Source: Ancylostoma caninum (lineage: Eukaryota; Nematoda; Chromadorea; Rhabditida; Ancylostomatidae). From it: a stretch of DNA of 64,000 bases. The notes beneath the pieces were generated by a model. It was given only the letters and a program-made list of their open reading frames with translations. It was not told the DNA's origin and did not search any database. The stretch covers positions 310,001-374,000 of the forward strand of contig JBAJFG010000583.1 of assembly GCA_037903475.1 (NCBI GenBank), in the 5' to 3' direction. Below, one piece after another: positions 34,132 through 47,173 of the stretch (the stretch's first letter is position 1; each line of letters opens with the position of its first letter). The translations under genes and the position numbers were made by a program.

Positions 34132-37100
34132 GTTTCTGCTTGCCCTCGTCTTGCAATGAAGGCGCTGTGAGATCGCTCGTCGACCGCTTCCTGGATGAGT
34201 TCTTAGTCGCATCTGACAAAGTTGAGCCGATGTTTGCCCTAGAGGGAATCAGTTGCCATGGAACAGATGAGCACTGGCCCTCAGTGAAGGTTAGTTTAGG
34301 AAAAGCTAGCTTTTATCTCTTGCAAATTGTTGTGTGCGGTCTTCAGCGACTTCTGGCAGCTGTCTGTACAGCAGTACTAGTACTATTACTTGTCGCTACA
34401 ATAGTCGATGTCTACGTGGTGAACAGGGAGTCCGCAAGCGTCATCGAAAGCGTCAACGATGGGTGCACCATAGCAGGGAGCGAGCTGACTGTTTGTAAGA
34501 ATTCTCGCTGATTCCGACTTCCAACATTATATTAGGTTGGTGCAAAAATAATGCGCGTTTTCATGCTTTTGATTCCGAACCTCATAACTCCTTTCAAAAT
34601 CACTGTTTTTCAATAGGCTTAGAACTATTGTAATCCGCAAATCCTTAGCAATAAGATAGATGTTCTCAGACTACTGTGCAATTCTGACAGGACCTTCTAG
34701 AATCGACAAACTTCCGGAGGGCAGTTTTGGTATCACTTTGGTCTCTGAGAAAATTCTCCCGGAAGAAGTCGTCCAGGTTTTCGGGGAAGCCATAGTCGGT
34801 GAGCGAGAAGCTTGCTGATTATGATATAGGAGTCCGAGCTTCCTAGCTCAGTTGCTCGAACCTGTGAAGAATCTGTCGTGCAGGGTGTGCCTGGACGGTA
34901 CCGTGTAGGAGTGAAGAATCCATTTTATTGAGCAACGCTGGGGTCACACCGTGAAGTTTCTAATTTATTTCATTTACGTCTTGAAAACATTTCCAGATTA
35001 GGAAGAATAAATGAGCTGCAGTGAGCAATTTTGGCAGCAGTTCACCACAAAGTCGCCGTGACCTTATTTTGGTGTTGCTTCGGTTTCTGGGAGCATTTCG
35101 GTGCATGTTCCTCGTCCAACTGTTAAGCAAGGCACCTCATTTTGTCGAAGAGGGTCTATACTTCATTTCTAATCATTAAGCGACCGACTGTTTGATCGCA
35201 ATTTTTTTCACTACAAAGGTGCGAAACACACCTCTCAACGAGGATCAATGTGGTACTCATTCAGTGCGCGACATTAACTCGTCGAGCTTTTTCATCCTCC
35301 CATTTTTACTGAAGGGAGGGATGGTCTGACGACAATCACCGGCAAACCGAATATGTTGTTTTGGATGGGTGCTGTTTGATAAATGTCATCAGTTGGGGGT
35401 CGCAAACCCCAGGAAGACCTGTGCGACATTCCTTACTTTCGAAGCAAGGCACACTAAGCCGAAAAATCCGGGAGCAGCTCGGGGGAATCTATTCGCTCAC
35501 ACGTCCTTCGCCAAAACTACGGTGGTATTCTGAGCGATTAATGCTGCGATGCCGTCGAGTATCAGCTCGCTGAAAAGAGTTTGGCAAAAAACTTGTTTTA
35601 GCGCCTTTCGTTCCACAACTAAAAATTCGCCGAAAACATGAACTTCGCTCAAAATGCATAAAATAGTTAAAAAGGCCATGAAATTTTACAAAACCATGTG
35701 CAACTTCTCATACAGATGATAAGAAACACCGGAAGTTTTCTGCACCGAAGATGAAGCAGCGAAAAACGCGCATTATTTTTGCACCAACCTAATAGTATTA
35801 GGTTGTTGCGAAATTACATAATTGCCGAAGTGGACACACCAGTTCAAAGTGTTTTAACTCGGCTCAAACACAATTTTTTTCATCGCTTCAGCAGCCGTTC
35901 AAGTCAGGAGATCCTCCCTGACAATTCTATGAGGATTGCATGCCTCCACTACTAAAACCGAGATCACAAGGATCCGCAAACTTTTGGAAGGCGATTTCAG
36001 CGTGCTCCAGATCAGCAATCTGCTGCTGTCGCGACATTGCATCTGGAGCTCGGAAAAAAGACGTACAGTGGAGTAATGGTCTGAGGAATGAGGTCAATGA
36101 ATGAGAGTCTTGATGCCTTTTTACATCAGTTTTGTCGTGTGAATTTTGGAGAGTGAGGCTTAACGTTACTTTGGAAAAAGGAGAAATCAGTTTTTGTTCG
36201 CCACTGCCGACCACGTCTATAGCAGATTTGCTGGTATCAACTCGAAATTACAATGCCAGGACTCTGATGTTAGTGCTTGAGTAGCTTGGAGAAGACTGTA
36301 GTGGATCACACTCTTACAGCATCACCACACTCCTGACACAACCTCTCTAGTGCGAAGACTTGATTTAGAAAAAGTTGGAGATGGGGGGAAGTGTCTACCG
36401 AAACGAATTCACGTTTCTTTTTATCGCACAGCGACCGAGCTCCATTGATAGCTGTTACGCGGTGTAGAAATGGGTAGTTTTTGAGGCGAGAAATCAAGTT
36501 AGAAAAGATGACACAGCGGGTGAGACGCTGGTCATCTGTCCGATCGTGGGGTGTTCACTTCCGCACCTTTCTAGTCATGTCGATTGAAGTCAAATGTTTT
36601 GAAACTGTAGCATAGTGAGCCCCCATCCCTGCCCTCAAAGTCCAAATGGTTGGAGCCGGATTAGGTTCCAAGACTCTTCTCAACGCTTCATCGTCAGAGA
36701 ACAACCTGTGATCACCACCATGGTTGCTTTGGGGATCAAAATCGACGGAAGAAAAATTTGCGACCGAATAGCTCACTGCCCATTTGGAAGGCGATTCGAA
36801 GCGAAAACAAATGCAAGATTACCGCAGGCATCTGAGAAAGAGTGACCGACTTTGAAGTCATGGACCATAATCACCCGAAAATCACGTCGCTCTTGATTTG
36901 TTCGGGACTTCACAAAAACCCTCAGAAAAGAGCTAGCCAGAATATTCAAGCAGCATTCGGAAGAGCAGAAAAAGCTCTATCAGGAGGTCACATAAATTTG
37001 GCTGAATTTGCTCAAATCGGGCAGAAGAGAAAGGTTCAAGTGAGTATACCCCAAAACGGCAATTAATTTCGCAACAACCTGATATTTGCTAGAATACACA

Positions 37101-40100
37101 CATGAACGAGACTCCACTGGTTCAAGCGTACTCGCACGCACTACGTCATGTCCTTTTTGCCATCATGATTGTCTGAGCACATTCTATTAATATGACCGTT
37201 GTCTTTCTCGATCCTGTGATATCGCAAGCGGGTCCGGACCACTGAAGTTTGTCGTACATATGCGGCTAGTTTTGAGTTTAACTCCCAGAAAAAACCGCAT
37301 GTAGATAGTAGAAATCTTCATGGCTAAGTCGATCCTGCCAACTGTTGATGGCAATTACTATCAATTTCGAGCTCAAAATCTCCAGTAGTGTCTTTTCTGT
37401 CCTACCTCTTCCGTTAAGCTTTCGACGGAAATGATGCACTGAGAAGGATAAATTGCTTCAACGCGCCGTCAATAGCGCTCACCTATAAACGTGTGCTCGA
37501 CCTGCCACTGTCATTAATGAGACCTGCAATAGTGCTTGATATTGTAAGTTATTCTCTGCAACTCACCTTTACTGTTCCTAGAATCATGAAAGCCACTTGT
37601 GACAGCAGTGATGTCATTTCAGCTGTGCTCCTTCAGCTTACGAGTCTCGTTGAATCACCTCTCCAGAAACACGGCCAGAGAGATTCCTTGTCTCAATGGC
37701 ATCAAAGTCCTGAGCACTATATGGGTGAGGTTTTGGTACAGCTCTAATTTGAGAAAAGTCTCTTAGACGCGCGTTATTTCATTAAACGAGAAAAATCATA
37801 TTTCACTGGATTTCTGTTGGATGGTCCTATATGAAATCCTCATTCGACTGCATTATCAGTATGTGGTGTCTCCACTTCCGGAAAAGTCGACAGTTCCTAT
37901 CAATATAATCTCTGCCCTGGCCCGATATTAGACGAGCATTTTCAAAGATTGAGAGAGGCATCGCTCAAATTTCGAGCAAATTTTCATCAATTTTCGCATA
38001 CTCCGTTGACGTGTTCCACTCTCTCCTAAGAATTACACAAGGTGCCGCAGGTGTAGGGCAGAGGTTTATTTATTTATTTATTTATTTGCATGCACATAAG
38101 CGCACTGTACAATGGTGAATCACGTGCACGGAGAACTAAATGAGAAGCTCTTCAGAGACAGTGAAAAAAGTCCAAAAATATTCGAAGGTGTACCCCTGGT
38201 GCCTGAGGTATGAGTGGCAGTACGTTTGAAAATTTCTGATCAGCAAAATCAGTGAGGCTTCAATGCATTGCGGCCAGAACTGCTCCCCAGAAAGGATATT
38301 GACACACCGAATATACTTTAAGCCTGAGCAATTCAATTTCTTTGTGATACTTCTGCTCAAGTGGGATAAAAATCGTAGGTTTCTCCTCTGTCAGTTTCTC
38401 ACAGTATCCATTTTCTCCTTGTCTCATGATTTGCTAGCAGAAAATAAGGTATTGAATTAATAAAACAGTAGATAGTAGGAAAATCAGAACGGGCATCAGG
38501 GAACCAAATGTCGGAGATGACTTTAACTACATAGAGAGCCTCTCGTATTCAGGAAAACCCTAATAAAAGCTAAGGGCAGTCTGAGACAGAAGCGAAAGAC
38601 AGTTTATTATGGGTGTGTTGGTGCCATTCGGTAATTGACGAAGCCATCTAGCACCTCAGATGAACAACGTACTGAAAACCCTAATATTGAATCTGCTGTC
38701 AATTTTCTCGTCGTGCAGTGTAAACGTACCTGAGCAGCCATTACATGACCTAAAGATCCATTATTTACTAGCCCTATATTTGGAATTTATTCGTAAAACC
38801 TTAAAGCAAAAAACGAGATCGTTGGAAGTGCGTCTTTTGAGAAGGCTTCCAGTTTGAATTTTTTGAGTCTACTATTATAAGCAGGAATAAGATGGTAGCG
38901 ATAGGGATTGTGTAAACATCTATCAAGAGCAATCTTGATAGGCTTGCTGGAAGATTACTATCTGGTTTTTTCGAGCTTATGTGTAGTTTAGAACATCCGT
39001 GATATTTCCATGTCTAAATCGATAAGTGTTAAGGTGATACTCGGTCACTCATGTTTGTTCACACTATCATACATGGACAACATCACCACATTCCTCCCTG
39101 AATTGGCGAAGTCACAATGGCTCGCACCGGTCCTCCTCAATTCATCGCTGGCCGTCGATTCGTTCCTCTTCATCTCCGGAGCTGTCGTGGCGTTCACTGT
39201 ACGTAAGCGCATTCTCTTCAGGTATGTTTGAAAACTTCATGCTGCTTACCATCCTTCACTCCTCTCGCATGTGATTTCCAGAGAAAGTGACAAGATTTCA
39301 TTTTTTCGAGTTGTCCACCGCTTGTTTATGTTCTATTTTCACCGTCTCTCTCGCCTGTGGCCAGCATTGCTGATGACGACATTGTTTGTCCGCTATGTGT
39401 ATAACCATCTTGGTGATGGTCCAATGTGGTCAACTCGAGGTAAATTCCGGAAGCACAGTTAGTAAGGGAATTTGGCATTTCGTCCCTGAAGCATGTAGAT
39501 CCATTTACAGTGTCTCTTTCGAAGTAGATTCGTATAACTGGATGATCTATTTTATGAATCACCCTAAACGTATCCGATAAATGAATAATAATTGGCTGAG
39601 TAAATAAATAAACGAATAGATAAATAAGTGGATAAAAAATTTATTACAACAATTGCAGGTGTGTTTGGTACAACGTGTTCATCTGAAAATATTTGGCATC
39701 ATTTATTATTTGTTTCGAACTGGTTTCCATCACACTGTCTTCCATGGCTCTGGTACACTGCGGTCGACTTCCAACTTTACCTTGTTTGTTTTGTTTTTAG
39801 TCTTCTTAGGATTTATGGTTGAGTTCCAAAAAAAAAAGACGAAAACACGACCCAAAACAATGCACTATTAGTATGTGCAAGCTGCCAATTCTACTGGTCC
39901 TGTCGACAACCGAAAGCCTGACCAACTCATGTAGCAGCTATAAAGACTGTTAGAGTGCCAAGCAGCGGCCTGTTCAGATGCAGCTAACCATAATAGGCTA
40001 CTTTTCATTGACTTATCCATATCTACAGTGATGGTCAATCGTTATTGCACTACAGGAAACTTGGCCGCGCCGTGCCGTCAACGCTGCGCAAAAAACCAGC

Positions 40101-43100
40101 TGAGCGCTGGTAGGGTTTGCCGCGATTGTTGCTTTTTTCCATAGCTTCCATGGCTGGTTATGTGTGGTAACACTTACATAGACTTAAGGGCAATTCATAC
40201 TGGATGCGTACGACTGACGAGCGTGCGTCTATATGATGAAGAATAGAGCCCAGTCGCATAGCAATCGCATCGCAGTCGCAGCTCATACGCACGCGTTTAC
40301 GGCCTCGCGGCGGCCGCGAGTTCTTTTCATTGAGGATGTACATGCCGTGTTGACCGGTCTTCATGGAAAATCTCTTGCAAATGGATGCGTGCGACTGATG
40401 CGCGACTGACGCACGCAGCTAGTATAAATTACCCTTTCCTCTGTTGTATACGAAAGCAAAAATCCCGACAAGGGCAGTTAATTATAGCGCCCAGTAAGTC
40501 GGCCGCGCAGCGAAGGTAGCGCGAAGCAGCCCCGTTTTATGTGGTGCAGTAACCACTGAGCATCACTGTAAAATTGGAGCACCCCTAGATCCACCGGGGA
40601 AATTACTCGAATAGCTTGTCTGTGTTCCGACCACCCCACTTTTGACTATTCAACGTGTGTGGAGACGTACAAAACGCTGGCTCGGGAAGATAAGCACTTC
40701 AGATGTCTATCGGGATCAAAGTTACCATAGCTTCTACAACAATTCATTCAAAGTTGCACTTAGTGGGTGCTAATAACAGGCATAAAGCGCAAGCAACAGA
40801 ATGAGGTAGCATCCGCTGAAATTCTCGAGTCCAAGTTAAGGCCCTACTGGCAAAGCGCACTGGCACCGCATCATCGATGTTATACGAACAAAACAAATAA
40901 TGACTTACCTATGAACAATCGCAGTCGTGAACCCAGCCCTGTTGCTCGTGCTTCCACAGCGACGACGCGCCAGCTAACAAAGACTCGTCACATTCACTAG
41001 CGCGTGACCGCGCCCTTGTAGCGGGACTCACAAGTGTCAATGGAGCGCGACAAGACCCACGGAAGAGGACATTCCAATTTCGCGGACTTCCCATAAGTTT
41101 CTCGCAATTCATTGTCAGATATGAGCTCTAGTACTCTAAAAACCGCAAAATCAAGGAAAATATCAGGCACAAAGATTTCAGTGGGTCCTGCCTTTAAATG
41201 TTGCCCCTGTACCCAACCAGGGACTTTCGGTAACAACTATGCTTATGTCTGTCCTCGTTATCAACAGAGGAGAAGAGGTCGAGCCTTCCCCACTTGATAC
41301 CTGTTGATAGCGCACTTGATCTCAGCAATGATAGATGCTGAATCTGTCATAATAATCTAACATCTAAGGCGAACTTAATGAATAACAATCACTCTCAGCA
41401 TACCATTTCCTAAACAGGATCTACCGAGACTCAATTGGCTGCCAATGATGATTATTTATCCCCAACCTCGACATTATTTTGCACAAGAAGTCCTCTATTT
41501 AGGTGTCGCCATTTTTTCTTGTTCTCCTTCCACGATTTCGCCGCTGTGCATTCGTCATCGGAGTCGTGCTTGTCATTGGCTCAATGGTCTACTCAAGTTC
41601 TGTTTACGCGGTTCACTCGTGAGGAGCATAACCTTGCCGTGATTCCTAACTCCACCGTTATTTCCACCTCTAGACTTCCTACGAACATCTTCACAACCGC
41701 GCTGAGCCTACAGAACCTTGATACAGCTGAATCGACATTCCGTCTGCTGTACGCTTCTCCAGTCGCGAGAAGCTCTCCCTTCATTATAGGTATGTATACA
41801 TACTCCTTATTTCCCGCCGCATTGAATAGGATATCACTTTAACATTGCAGGTCTCCTCACTGGATGGACAGTCTCTGTTCGGAAGCAGAAGCGACCGAGT
41901 GCAGGCATTTGTCTATTTTTGAAAGTCATCGCCGTCTCTTTCCTCTATTTCGCACTGTTTGCTCCGTTCTGTAAGGAGGTTAGCCATGCTTTCGACTTCC
42001 ATACTGTTGAAAAGGAGGATTATTCCCTATTGGTCAGGGTTGGGCCTATTTTCCCTGAGGTGAGGAAATTGTATTCACCGTCCCACCTCAAAATCGTTTT
42101 TTTTTCCTTATTTCCAACGAAAAAATCTCCAGGAGCGCTGATCACGATAGAACACGTGACTCCGTGTAAGTTGCTGAAAAAAGTCCGTTCTCGAACCCCA
42201 ATTCTTAGTGAGCTTGTGAGCGGTGCTGGCGACGATATTAAGGCGATCACGATAACGTATATCATTGTGATACGAAGCTCCTCAAGATTCTTTTCATGTG
42301 AAAACATTGAAACCTTCGAACAGATAAGAATCAAAACATCTTCAGCCGCATGCGGAGTTTAGTCTACCTTGGATACGTAAGGGGTTGCTCGTCAAAAGGA
42401 CAGATGTTTAAAGAAACCTCACTTCAACCTCAAAAAAAAAACTTCATATCAGAGCCTCCCGTATTCATCTCATCCAGAATTTTTAGAGTCAGCTTAATTT
42501 TTGTGATAAGAAAATGAACTTTTTATAATGAAATTCATGGGCTTCACAGGCAGTGCCTCACCTCAGAAATTGCTCTCGAGATTTGTACAGTAATAGTATC
42601 GTGAGCTGCCCAGAGCGATTGCACAAGTGAAATGTCTTGTAACCATCGGGAACCCAGGATTGTAAAGGATTGTTTCCCACATTCTATTGGCCGAGTGTGA
42701 GAAATGATCGGTGCCCCATCGAAAAGAAACCGTGATTACTGCGTTGTTTTTTTTTCGACATGATTACACGGACTATTGGCACAGAGCAGAATTGGTTGGG
42801 CTCTCGTTAGAAGGTTTACTAACCATTTTGAAGTTTACCACGTTCATCACTGGAAATAGCTCATCGAGTTGGTCTAGAATCTATCAAAACCTCTGAATCG
42901 AAATGAGTTTACACTCTGCCTTTGCCATAATTTTTATGATAATCTCAACTTGTGGTTTCCCCTTCCCCTCGCCAATCTAGGTAGTTATTGTTCCAATTTT
43001 TACGATATTAAACTGTCATCTTGTTTCGGTCTTTACAATAAATACTTATAGGGCCCACGGTCCTACATTCATGCTGTCCTGCACCGGACCACGTGGTCAG

Positions 43101-44759
43101 TAGCACTCGCTATTCTTGTATGGCTCTGCGAAAATGGACTAGCACCGGAGATTTCTTATCTGCTATCCAGTCATCGGCTTCTGCTTTTTTCGAGGTGATG
43201 CTTCCAGAATGACTTCTTCAAAGGGCTTCTCCGCTGTGATTTTCACGTTGCTGTTTCACGGAGCTGAATCTTTTTTTAGGCTGTCCTTTGGCGTCTTTTT
43301 GGCGCACGAGCCAATTCTTCTGTTCTACATCTGGACATCCAGACAAGCACATACGCCTCATTCGTTCATGCACTTTGTAGTGTTGACGCTGACCGTGTTC
43401 ATCCTGTCATTGATTGTCGCCTTGATCATCACAATTACCATAGGTACAGTGCGTTTCATAAACAAGTAGGCACTCCAAATTTGTAGGTATCACAATATTT
43501 CGGGAAGCGCCGATTTTCGGAAAGTCCCCCTAAGTTTGTTGAATTTAACATGTCACAAAACCCCTTGTCCGTTTCATAAATGTGTAGACACTACCAGTAA
43601 GTTTGAATTACTTGATATTACTCTCACCCAAGAGTATAAAAACGAAGGTATGAGTAGTGGAACCTTTATAGCGTCGTGGTGCCAGGCTTACGTCTTTCTC
43701 TTGTGGAGCACAAGGTATAGATCTCCACGCTGCTGGTTTTTCAAATCGTGCCATAGCCGAGCACTTTCGACGCTCAGCCAGTCGTGTCAATCGATTTCTG
43801 AAGGATCTCCCCTTATGGTCGGAGGAAGTCTCCTGGGCGCCCACAGTTGCTGTCTGTCTAGGATAGAAGGCGAGTTGCCAGCGAATCAGGTACCCAACGG
43901 GAAGTCCTGAAAAGTCCCCAGAATCATGGACAGACCTAGAGTGGCCCGTCTCCAAGTCCTGAAAAGTCCCCAGAATCATGGACAGACATAGAGTGGCCCG
44001 TCTCCATTCGCGTATTCCAATGTAAGCGCGAACTGATCAAGAGTGATATTCTATGACGAGAAAAAAGTGGAATCTGAACGGATGCGACTCTGCACATAGT
44101 TACTGAAGGGATTTACGGGAAGAGCCTCTCCTCTTCTCGTGCCGAAATTTTGAAGATTATCGACGCGGGATGCCTTCTGTAGGTCTACAAAGCAGTAGCT
44201 GGCGTCACTTCTTGTCGCATGGACGCAGCAGAATATCAGAATGTGTGACGCATGCATCTCTGGCCGTTTCTGAGCGGCGGAAGACGACGAATGTACACTT
44301 TTCAACAGCACAACGCCACAGTCCATGTGGCCAGCTCTACAAGAAGTTGGTTTGATCCGCCCTAATGGACTGGCCGGGCGTACCCCAGATGAATAGGCTA
44401 TATCTATGAAACGGTCTGATACCGTTCTGACATAGATTTGATACGGTGGAGCAGGATTTCGAGCTTGTGAAATGAAATTTCCGGAGAAGGGGTTCTGTGA
44501 CATGGCAAATTCAACAGAGTTGGTGGAAGGTCCCAAAAATCGGTGCAATATTGTGACAGCCAAAAGTTTGGAGGTGCCTACATATTTATGAAACGCACTG
44601 TAGTTCTTGAATTCGTTGCATTGCTTTGATATCAACATAACGCCCAATGTTTCAGAAATTCCAATCTTGTCTATGGAAAGGAAGCTGCTCAAAACAACGG
44701 ATCGAGGGTATGAAGAAGAAGATCATCCTGAGGAGGAACAGGGGTTCGTGCGGCTCTAG
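34132..44759 (+). CDS. NRF-6-like membrane acyltransferase (acyltransferase family 3), 5' end not found
   Basis: Multi-pass membrane protein of the nose-resistant-to-fluoxetine type, thought to transfer acyl groups. Exons: 34132-34289 (CLPSSCNEGAVRSLVDRFL), 34347-34494 (membrane helix AVLVLLLVATIVDVYVV), 39034-39221 (VILGHS with the family histidine, AVDSFLFISGAVVAF), 39282-39439 (HRLSRLWPALL, LGDGPMW), 39659-39783 (WHHLLFVSNWFP, LPWLWYTAVDFQLYL), 41503-41618, 41674-41789 (SPVARSSPFIIG), 41851-41978, 43052-43194 (TWSVALAILVWLCENG), 43280-43443 (RLSFGVFLAHEP) and 44656-44759 (EIPILSMERKLL, stop). All joins from 39034 onward agree in phase. The exon or exons bridging 34494 (phase 1) and 39034 were not found, and the N-terminal NRF domain lies further upstream or is lost. 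Introns hold two mariners and a Tc3-like element. An alternative tail skips the stop through donor 44710 to 44786-44939 and 45233-45274. Confidence 0.88.
34532..35792 (-). mobile_element. mariner relic M1
   Basis: Inverted ends of about 30 bp, TTAGGTTGGTGCAAAAATAA at 34532 and its inverse ending at 35792, are flanked by TA (34530-34531 and 35793-35794). On the reverse strand degraded mariner transposase text remains: KPKQHQNKVTATLWWTAAK near 35050-35120 (family KpxxxxKVM..WW) and further down FLRDQSDTKTALRKFVDS. The transposase is broken by stops. It lies in an intron of the acyltransferase gene. Confidence 0.88.
35798..37082. mobile_element. mariner-like element M2
   Basis: Ends are TTAGGTTGTTGCGAAATTA at 35798 and its inverse TAATTTCGCAACAACCTGA ending at 37082, flanked by TA (35796-35797 and 37083-37084). 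The ends are clearly a different family from M1. The interior has only unrecognised open frames. A second, partial copy of about 330 bp lies at 10905-11235. Only the bases TAGTA lie between M1 and M2. Confidence 0.75.
37085..39033. other. Intron of the acyltransferase gene, missing exon expected here
   Basis: The family needs one more exon between the membrane helix at 34494 and VILGH at 39034. Candidate segments such as 38402-38450 (SIFSLSHDLLAEN) and 38680-38750 (LLSIFSSCSVN) faintly recall the expected FS...N pattern but lack convincing splice phase. A (TTTA)n run lies at about 38068-38090. Confidence 0.35.
40795..41208. mobile_element. Degenerate member of the TTAA element A/B family
   Basis: The right end CAGTGGGTCCTGCCTTTAAA (41189-41208) matches the inverted terminal repeat of element A, and the left part GCTGAAATTCTCGAGTCC (about 40816) matches the outer arm of element B (GCTGAAATCCTCGACTCC). 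The left TTAA is not preserved. It lies in the acyltransferase intron between 39783 and 41503. Confidence 0.45.
43447..44600 (+). mobile_element. Tc3-like transposon relic at a splice donor
   Basis: The inverted ends CAGTGCGTTTCATAAA (43447 and, inverted, ending at 44600) extend for about 33 bp through GTAGGCAC; a further partial copy of the end (CGTTTCATAAATGTGTAGACAC) lies internally near 43571, like the internal binding sites of Tc3. TA flanks both sides (43445-43446 and 44601-44602). Inside, HFRRSASRVNRFLKDLPLW recalls the helix-turn-helix linker and VIFYDEKKVE the second acidic block of Tc3 transposase, with many stops. A tandem duplication of about 55 bp lies at 43907-44010. Confidence 0.85.
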
Positions 44760-44785
44760 ACGGCTATTTTAGAAATTGTTTGCAG

Positions 44786-45355
44786 CTTTCAAAGATTTTA
44801 CCTGCACAGGGAGGAACGCAACAATTTACTGAAGGAGCCCAATTACCACGAAAAAGCCACTTGTTGGCTGCGCTCGCCTGAATTTCAGGAGGCTAGCGCA
44901 CCTCCATTCCAGGAAGCTGATGCGCCTAATTTCCAAGAGGTGTGTTCCTTCCCGTCGAACCCGGTCATGCCACAGAACATCGGTCTTTCCTGCGGTCCTT
45001 CTTCTTCTTATGTAAAGCAGGCATTATCCGTCATCTTTTCAGTATCGATTACCAGCAAGTGGAATCCCCAATGTCATGGAGTGTGCATCAACGTTTTCTA
45101 TGGATTCCTTTTTCTGGTGCGGAAAAGAGGGGTAACTGTGCTTCAAATGAGTGCTCTGATCTAATCATTCCTGTCTGATTCAATCGTTCAAATGACTATC
45201 TCAGCAATAGGCCATCAGCACTTCTTTTTTAGGCATCAGGAAAACTGGAGCAGAGAACTTTCACTCGTAGATAAGTTCGACAGAGATGCGGAGGAGCCGC
45301 TGATCCCACAAAAGCCTATTGATCTGGAAAAGTGGGAGAGGTCACTTTTCAGTAC
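44786..45355 (+). CDS. Possible alternative C-terminal exons of the acyltransferase
   Basis: If the last exon ends at donor GTATGA (44710), phase 2 leads into 44786-44939, which reads on as FQRFYLHREERNNLLKEP and then a short repeat FQEASAP, FQEADAP, FQE. The phase-0 join to 45233 continues with ASGK and stops at 45274, extending the repeat pattern. The other open frame from 45233 (HQENWSRELSLVDKFD to LEKWERSLFSTC, stop near 45362) also looks protein-like but needs another phase. Either is inferred; they could instead be untranslated. Confidence 0.35.
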
Positions 45356-45364
45356 TTGCTGATG

Positions 45365-47170
45365 GTATCCACTCTTAAGTCTACAGCTGTGTCCTTGTAC
45401 GAATGAAGAGTAGCGTGAAATTTGTGAAAACATCAACAGATTCCACAAATACTTCTCGAAAAAAAGTTAGCGAAAACATAGCCCGTCGCTCCAGAGCGTC
45501 ATATCTTGGATCTTATTATGCCTCGTTTTTGCGTGGTATTACAAAGAACGAATTTCACCAGATGGGAGCCTTCCTTCCTGGTGCTGTATAACATTGTCAT
45601 TCTGGACCTGAAATGACTGCTAAGGATGTCCCGGATTGTACAGGCTTCTGCGACTGTTGCTAGCAATTTTCCGGTAGAATGTGCTAGATCGAATTCTTTA
45701 AACCAGTTTCGCCCGCTATGTTTATTTTCTTGCCTTTAGCTTAGGGTACTTCAAAGAAAAAATATGGATGATTGCGATCAATCACTCAGAAAGAACTCAC
45801 TAGACTATGCCATCTCGAACTCAGAGACTCGGGGAAAGCAAAGACAGGGCGAACTACTTTCTCCAACAGTCACACCACCAGATCAAAACCTATTCAAGGC
45901 TATTCTCCTCCTCGTACACGCTGCAATCCACCCTTCAGATGCTCCTGAAAGGGGCGAAAGTTTAGGAGATGATGGCAGCGATTGAGGGAAGTTTGGCCAC
46001 AAGTGGGGAGAAGCTCTAAATAACCCTTTGACCTCATTGTGCAACTGCCTGAGGAACTCTTTGGCCTCTGGAGAAGGACCTGATCGATTTGGAATGGAGC
46101 TTCGAAATCACATGAGCTGCGAATCACCTTTAGAAGAGGATGAGGAAGGGCCTCAAAGCGAATGGGGAACATTTTGTGGATATCTTTTCACAGAGGTACT
46201 CGTCTTCCTTTGATAAATGTCATCATTCGCTGGAATAGTAGGCACAGTTCTAGAACTCTCCCACAATTTCTTTCTCACGTCGTTTCAAGCATCCACCGTC
46301 ACAATAAATGTGTCTCCCCACTTTAGGTTTTTTTAATTCGTAATATTCTCTCGTAAGCCAAATCCTAGCAATGACCACAGCAGGAAAAATCTACAACTTC
46401 CACTAGTACGGGTTCCATATTAACTGCTCAGCCCCTTTCTTTGAGACCCCACTTCATTCGCATCCATCAAGTCAGTAATGCTAAGACCAATGCATGGCTG
46501 TTATCCGGGAAAAGTTCATGGATGCACCACTGCTCCTTCGCTGTGTTTCTGCTCAAGAGTTGCATTGACAGCTGTGTTGTCGCTCGGAGGGAAATGACAA
46601 ATGAGGGTACATCGCCTCACGTGAATAGAATTCTCAACAATAGTGAGTCATCAAAATAGGTTGGATTTTCACTTCGAGTTCCGCGAAGGCGGAAGGACAG
46701 ACGAACAAGCAGCGGGACTTATGGGGGAAAATTCTAGTCACTTTTACTAATTGCTATTATCCTTAGCTAGTAATGTAGCGACAAAAACAAAAGGGAAATC
46801 TGAGATTTCTGGTCTTAGGAATATCAGCACTTGTATACTTGAGAAGGACAAAGAACTCGAACTGTAGGAAGTCGACTGACAATCCTTTATAAACATTAAG
46901 GATTACTTACATCTCCTTTGGCTCTGCCACTCCGAAAACAGGGAAGCTTTTCACCTTATCAAAATTGCCATCATATCTGAATTCAAAAAGTCACGGCAAA
47001 AAATTCAGGCAGTCAATAGTATGAATCTATTTTATGTACTGGCAATAATTCAGGACATTGCACATAACAACCATAATTAACGTGAGAAATACAGAGCACC
47101 AGTTTCCATAAGAACAGGCGAAATCCAGGGGTTGCCTGCCACAGCGCACGACCCCATCTGAATATAGTTT
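45365..47170. other. Intergenic, no gene recognised
   Basis: Short open frames occur on both strands (for example 45764-45985 and 46028-46213 plus, 45900-46172 minus), but none has a recognised motif, signal peptide or convincing splice signals. It separates the plus-strand acyltransferase from a minus-strand secreted protein. Confidence 0.45.
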
Positions 47171-47173
47171 CAT

